Under the pieces are notes generated by a model. It made no database searches, was not told the DNA's origin, and worked only from the letters and a program-made list of their open reading frames with translations. A DNA stretch of 64,000 nt from contig NZ_UXAU01000009.1 in the NCBI RefSeq assembly GCF_900609065.1, positions 359,351-423,350 of the forward strand. Reading direction: 5' to 3'. Made by a program: the position numbers and the translations under genes. This DNA comes from Arthrobacter ulcerisalmonis. Lineage in GTDB: Bacteria > Actinomycetota > Actinomycetes > Actinomycetales > Micrococcaceae. Numbering within the stretch: the first letter of the stretch is position 1; every line of letters starts with the position of its first letter. This document shows positions 60,397-64,000 of this stretch, in pieces.

Positions 60397-60623
60397 GCCG
60401 GATGGTGGGCGCACCAGACTAGGCCACTTTGCTGTGTAAACGCTGTGTTAATTCACGTGACAAGCTATGAATCATTCATTCAACCTATGTCATATTCAGC
60501 TCTCAGTCTGTAGTGTGAGGACGGTTGGCCCCGGTCTGCAAGCCAGAAGCTGCGCATCATCTGGGCCCTCGTCGTCTGCCCGGCACCGCCGGGTGCGTTC
60601 CTTAGGAAAGGTTCAGACCCCCA
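60397..60623. other. Intergenic region before the subtilisin gene
   Basis: 227 nt, clearly more AT-rich than its surroundings around 60430-60520. It must hold the promoter of the protease, but no convincing -35/-10 pair was found. A TAGTGT box lies at 60512. No gene or known RNA was seen. Confidence 0.4.
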
Positions 60624-63600
60624 GTGAAATCAGCAGGTAAAAACTTCTTCAGCAGAGCCGGGGTGCGGAGGGCAGCGGCGCTTTCCATCGGCATCCCCCT
60701 ACTCCTCACCTCCGTAGCCACCCTGCCGGCGGTGGCTGCCCCCGCAGCCGGCCAGGCTCCCGTGGTGCAACCCAAGACCGTGAATCCCGAGGACTATCAG
60801 GCCGGCAAGTACATCGTTGTGCTGACCGAGAAGCCGGCAGCCACGTACGACGGCGGCACTGACGGTCTCCAGGCCACCAAACCAGAGGCAGGCAAAAAGC
60901 TCGACGCCGATCGCCCCGAGGTGCAGCGGTACCAGGAACACCTGGAAACCAAGCAGCAGAAAGTGGCACAGGACGAAAGCGTCCAGATCAAGCGCACCTT
61001 CACCACCGCGATCAACGGCTTCTCCGCAGACCTCACCGCGGACCAGGCAGTCAACCTGGCCAAGGACCCCAAGGTCCTGATGGTGGCGCCGGACACGGAA
61101 AACGCCCCTGATTACTCCACCACCGATTTCCTCCAGCTCCCCGGCGCGAAGGGCATCTGGAAGTCCACGTTCGGCGGGGTCAAGAATGCCGGCAAGGGCG
61201 TTGTGGTGGGTGTGATCGACTCCGGTTACACGCCGTCCAGCCCGTTCTTTGCCGGCGACGAGGTCAAGCCACTCCGCGGCGAGGCCAAGGTTGGCGTCCC
61301 ATACCGTGACACGGATGGCAACATCGCCATGCTGAAGTCCGATGGCGGCTTGTTCAAGGGCGTCTGCCAGAAGGGTGAGGAGTCCGGGGCTGCGTTCGAT
61401 GGCAGCGCCTGCAACTCCAAGGTCCTTGGTGCCCGCTACTTCGCTGACGGCTTCAAGTCACAGGTTCCGCCGGAAGACCGCGCACCCGAGGAGCTCCTCT
61501 CTCCGGTTGACGTGGGCAGCCACGGCACCCACACGGCCAGCACCGCCGCCGGCAACTCCGATGTCCGCGCCAACCTGGGCAACCGCGACATGGGTGTCAC
61601 AAGTGGCGTAGCCCCGGCCGCGAAACTTTCCATCTACAAGGTCTGCTGGGAAGACAATGATCCCGCTACCGGCGGCTGCTACAGCTCCGCGTCAGTAGCT
61701 GCCATCAACGCCGCCATCGAGGACGGTGTAGACGTGCTGAACTACTCGATCTCGGGCAGCACCTCCACCACCACCGACCCTGTCTCGCTGGCCTTCCTCT
61801 CCGCTACCTCGGCTGGCATCTTCGTGGCAGCATCAGCCGGTAACTCCGGCCCCACGGCAAGCACCGTCAACCACGGCGCCCCCTGGCTCACCACGGTGGC
61901 CGCAAGCTCCTGGTCCACCGAACTGCAGGGCACCGTCGAGTTCACTGACGGAACCAAGTTCCGCGGTGCGAGCCTGATGGCAAACAACGTTCCGGCCAGC
62001 CCCGTGGTGCTCGCCACCACCGCTGCCGCAGCAGGTGCCGCCAACCCGCAACTCTGCGGTCCCAACACCTTGGATCCGGCGAAGGTAGCCGGCAAGATCG
62101 TGGTCTGTGATCGTGGCGTGGTGGATCGCGTCGCCAAGAGTACCGAAGTCAAGCGGGCCGGTGGCGTCGGCATGATCCTGGTCAACGTCACCTCCTCCTC
62201 CGAGGATGTGGACCAGCACGCCGTTCCTACCGTGCACGTAAACCCGCCCGCAACCCAGCAGATCAAGGACAAGCTGGCGGCCAACCCCAACATCACGGCT
62301 GCCTTGGTCAACAAGGACACCACCGGGCTGCCGCAGGCACCCCAGCCACAGATTGCCGGCTTCTCCTCGCGAGGACCGCTGCTGGCTACCGGGTCTGATC
62401 TGCTCAAGCCCGACGTTGCCGCTCCCGGCGTAGCAGTGCTGGCCGGCGTCTCACCCATCGCCGAAGGCGGAGCACTCTTCGGCATGCTCTCCGGTACGTC
62501 CATGGCGTCCCCGCATGTTGCCGGGTTCGCCGCACTGGTCCTGGGCAAGAACCCCAACTGGTCACCGGCCACCATCAAGTCCGCCATGATGACCACTGCC
62601 ACTCCGCTCAAGAACGAGGATGGCAGCACGAACACGGACGTCTTCGCCACCGGCGCGGGCCAGGTAGCGGTAGACAAGGTGCTTGATCCGGGCCTGGTCT
62701 ACGATGCCAACGACATGGACTACCTGAACTTCGTTGAAGGGTCCGGGCTGGCTACGGGCATTCCGGGAGTGCGCAGCGTTGCTCCGCGGGACATGAACGT
62801 GGCCTCCTTTGGCCTCGGCGCCCTGACCGGCAAGACCGAAGTTACCCGCACGGTGACGGCGTTGACCCCGGGCCTGTACCGCGCCCAGGCCAACGTTCCA
62901 GGCCTGAAGGTCACCGTGACGCCGTCCATCCTGAACTTCAGCTCGGCTGGCGAGAAGCGGACCTTCAAGGTCAAGTTTGAAAACGCCTCAGCCGCTACCG
63001 GTAAGTTCGCGATGGGCTCGGTGGTCTGGCAGGGTGCCGGCAAGACTGTCGCCTCACCGGTGGCCGTCCGCCCGCAGTCGGTCGTAGCACCGGCAGACGC
63101 TGCCTTCAGCTCCATTGGTGGCACGGGCAAGGGCAAGATCCCTGTGGTATCCGGGACGGACGCACCCATCAGCATGACGGTGGACGGGCTGTCCAAGGCC
63201 GATTCGACCGCCGTCGAACTGGTTCCCGGTCAGCTGGCCTTGACCAACAACGCCAGCAACGCCATGAAGGAGGTCACGGTGCCCGCAGGGGCGCAGTTGG
63301 CCAAGCTGTCGGTGTTCTCTTCCGACCCGAACGCGGACTTTGACCTCCTGGTCTTCGGCCCTAATGGTGAGCAGTTCGCTTCCCAGACGGCCTCTGCCAG
63401 CGAGTCGGTGTCCTTGACCAACCCCAAGCCGGGCGTCTACACCATGTTCGCCAACCTGTATGGCAGCCCGAACAACCAGGCAACCAAAGCCTCACTGGAT
63501 GCCGCAGTACTGGGCGCCAGTGTTGGTAACGCGACCGTGAGCCCCAACCCGCTCCGGCTGGCCAACGGCAAATCCGGTGAAGTGACGCTCCAGTGGAAGG

Positions 63601-63818
63601 GCCTGGAACCGGGCTCCTACATTGGCCGGGTGAACTACTCCGGCGGCGCCGATCCGACGTTTGTCTCGGTAGTGGTCACCCCGGCTGTTGCCGTGGCCGT
63701 GCCGGATGACGAGCAGACCGACCCCGGCAAGAAGGACAAGAAGGACAAGGTCAAGAAGGAAAAGAAGAAGCACGAAGTGCCTGAGGACGGCAGCAGCCCC
63801 AACCTCCAGCAGCAGTAG
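60624..63818 (+). CDS. Secreted subtilisin-like serine protease (S8) with PA domain
   Basis: 1064 residues from GTG 60624, with AGGAAAGG at 60606-60613. Parts in order: signal peptide (to about residue 35), I9 propeptide inhibitor (about 50-155), and S8 catalytic domain. The catalytic residues are Asp in GVIDSGYTPSSPFF (near 198), His in GSHGTHTASTAAGN (near 299) and Ser in SGTSMASPHVAGFAALV (near 628). A PA domain is inserted at about 430-560 (GVGMILVNVTSSSEDVDQHA). Two or more C-terminal beta domains follow, then a Lys-rich tail (PGKKDKKDKVKKEKKKHE). It is exported and should degrade extracellular protein. No LPxTG anchor is present; the cationic tail may bind the cell wall. Confidence 0.95.
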   Translation: MKSAGKNFFSRAGVRRAAALSIGIPLLLTSVATLPAVAAPAAGQAPVVQPKTVNPEDYQAGKYIVVLTEKPAATYDGGTDGLQATKPEAGKKLDADRPEVQRYQEHLETKQQKVAQDESVQIKRTFTTAINGFSADLTADQAVNLAKDPKVLMVAPDTENAPDYSTTDFLQLPGAKGIWKSTFGGVKNAGKGVVVGVIDSGYTPSSPFFAGDEVKPLRGEAKVGVPYRDTDGNIAMLKSDGGLFKGVCQKGEESGAAFDGSACNSKVLGARYFADGFKSQVPPEDRAPEELLSPVDVGSHGTHTASTAAGNSDVRANLGNRDMGVTSGVAPAAKLSIYKVCWEDNDPATGGCYSSASVAAINAAIEDGVDVLNYSISGSTSTTTDPVSLAFLSATSAGIFVAASAGNSGPTASTVNHGAPWLTTVAASSWSTELQGTVEFTDGTKFRGASLMANNVPASPVVLATTAAAAGAANPQLCGPNTLDPAKVAGKIVVCDRGVVDRVAKSTEVKRAGGVGMILVNVTSSSEDVDQHAVPTVHVNPPATQQIKDKLAANPNITAALVNKDTTGLPQAPQPQIAGFSSRGPLLATGSDLLKPDVAAPGVAVLAGVSPIAEGGALFGMLSGTSMASPHVAGFAALVLGKNPNWSPATIKSAMMTTATPLKNEDGSTNTDVFATGAGQVAVDKVLDPGLVYDANDMDYLNFVEGSGLATGIPGVRSVAPRDMNVASFGLGALTGKTEVTRTVTALTPGLYRAQANVPGLKVTVTPSILNFSSAGEKRTFKVKFENASAATGKFAMGSVVWQGAGKTVASPVAVRPQSVVAPADAAFSSIGGTGKGKIPVVSGTDAPISMTVDGLSKADSTAVELVPGQLALTNNASNAMKEVTVPAGAQLAKLSVFSSDPNADFDLLVFGPNGEQFASQTASASESVSLTNPKPGVYTMFANLYGSPNNQATKASLDAAVLGASVGNATVSPNPLRLANGKSGEVTLQWKGLEPGSYIGRVNYSGGADPTFVSVVVTPAVAVAVPDDEQTDPGKKDKKDKVKKEKKKHEVPEDGSSPNLQQQ

Positions 63819-63827
63819 GTACCAGCA

Positions 63828-63883
63828 GCAAAGAACGGCAGTGGCCGGCGGATCTCAATCCTCCGGCCACTGCCGTTCTTTGC
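63828..63883 (+). terminator. Terminator of the subtilisin gene
   Basis: Two perfect 21-nt arms (63828-63848 and 63863-63883) with a 14-nt loop end in a TTTGCTT tract. It lies 9 nt after the stop codon and is one of the strongest hairpins in the window. Confidence 0.85.
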
Positions 63884-63944
63884 TTAAAGTGTGGCGGGAG
63901 CCTAGCTGTACTCGGCCAGGACGTTGGTTACATCGTAAAAGGGT

Positions 63945-64000
63945 GAAGACCTCTTAGGTTGGTGGTTACCACACACACCGAACGACTAAGAGGTCTTCAT
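63945..64000 (+). mobile_element. Probable left end of an insertion sequence (truncated by window)
   Basis: GAAGACCTCTTAG (63945-63957) and CTAAGAGGTCTTC (63986-63998) are perfect 13-bp inverted repeats. The region is less GC-rich than its neighbours. On the plus strand AAGAGG (63989-63994) sits 4-5 nt before an ATG that would begin at 63999, consistent with the start of a transposase gene beyond the window. The left boundary and family are unknown. Just left, minus-strand codons 63932-63903 read DVTNVLAEYS and a stop, possibly the end of a gene cut by the element. Confidence 0.4.

Overview
The window comes from a high-GC actinobacterium. Protein content, leaderless gene starts and gene neighbourhoods fit the Micrococcaceae, most likely Arthrobacter or Paenarthrobacter. 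This is inferred from recognised families; no 16S gene is present. Most of the window looks like ordinary chromosome (purA, purL/Q/S, pyrE, nadE, fba, xth, tRNAs). The only mobile-element signal is at the extreme right edge.

Layout. 1-5.2 kb: edge of a PHP-domain gene, a tRNA-Glu/Asp/Phe operon, a BCCT osmolyte carrier and a five-gene Asp23/AmaP envelope-stress operon. 5.2-10 kb: a sugar ABC transporter operon without its ATPase, a LacI-type operator and the LacI regulator. 10-17.5 kb: exonuclease III, two crotonase-fold enzymes, a thioredoxin-reductase-like flavoprotein, an XRE-cupin regulator, a DedA protein and a MerR/TipAS regulator. 17.6-21.6 kb: cold-shock protein, then an HbpS-SenS-SenR-like locus whose sensor kinase carries an in-frame amber codon. 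21.7-25.3 kb: thiolase and 3-oxoacid CoA-transferase operon divergent from an IclR regulator with two matching operators. 25.4-36.2 kb: nadE, pyrE, GAF-ANTAR protein, hydrolases, TrmH methyltransferase, fba, purA and an amino acid permease.

36.7-44.7 kb is a seven-gene sulfur operon on the minus strand. It holds an SsuABC-like transporter, acetyl-CoA synthetase, dimethyl sulfone monooxygenase, O-acetylhomoserine sulfhydrylase and a CoA-binding protein, behind a SAM riboswitch. A second SAM riboswitch at 46.4 kb, on the plus strand, sits in front of an unrecognised ~49-residue reading frame.

48-54.5 kb is the most interesting block. A 90-residue precursor resembles circular bacteriocins (AS-48, carnocyclin, uberolysin). 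It is followed by a SpoIIM/DUF95 membrane protein, two small membrane proteins, a large polytopic membrane protein and an ABC ATPase. Immediately upstream lie a histidine kinase, a small secreted peptide and a response regulator. I read this as a candidate two-component-controlled circular bacteriocin locus in an actinobacterium.

54.5-64 kb: a short-chain dehydrogenase, a D-2-hydroxyacid dehydrogenase, purL-purQ-purS, a large secreted subtilisin and a probable insertion-sequence edge. Many genes have a TANNNT box 6-7 nt before the start codon, pointing to frequent leaderless transcripts. A ~100-nt inverted-repeat element lies between two convergent gene pairs.
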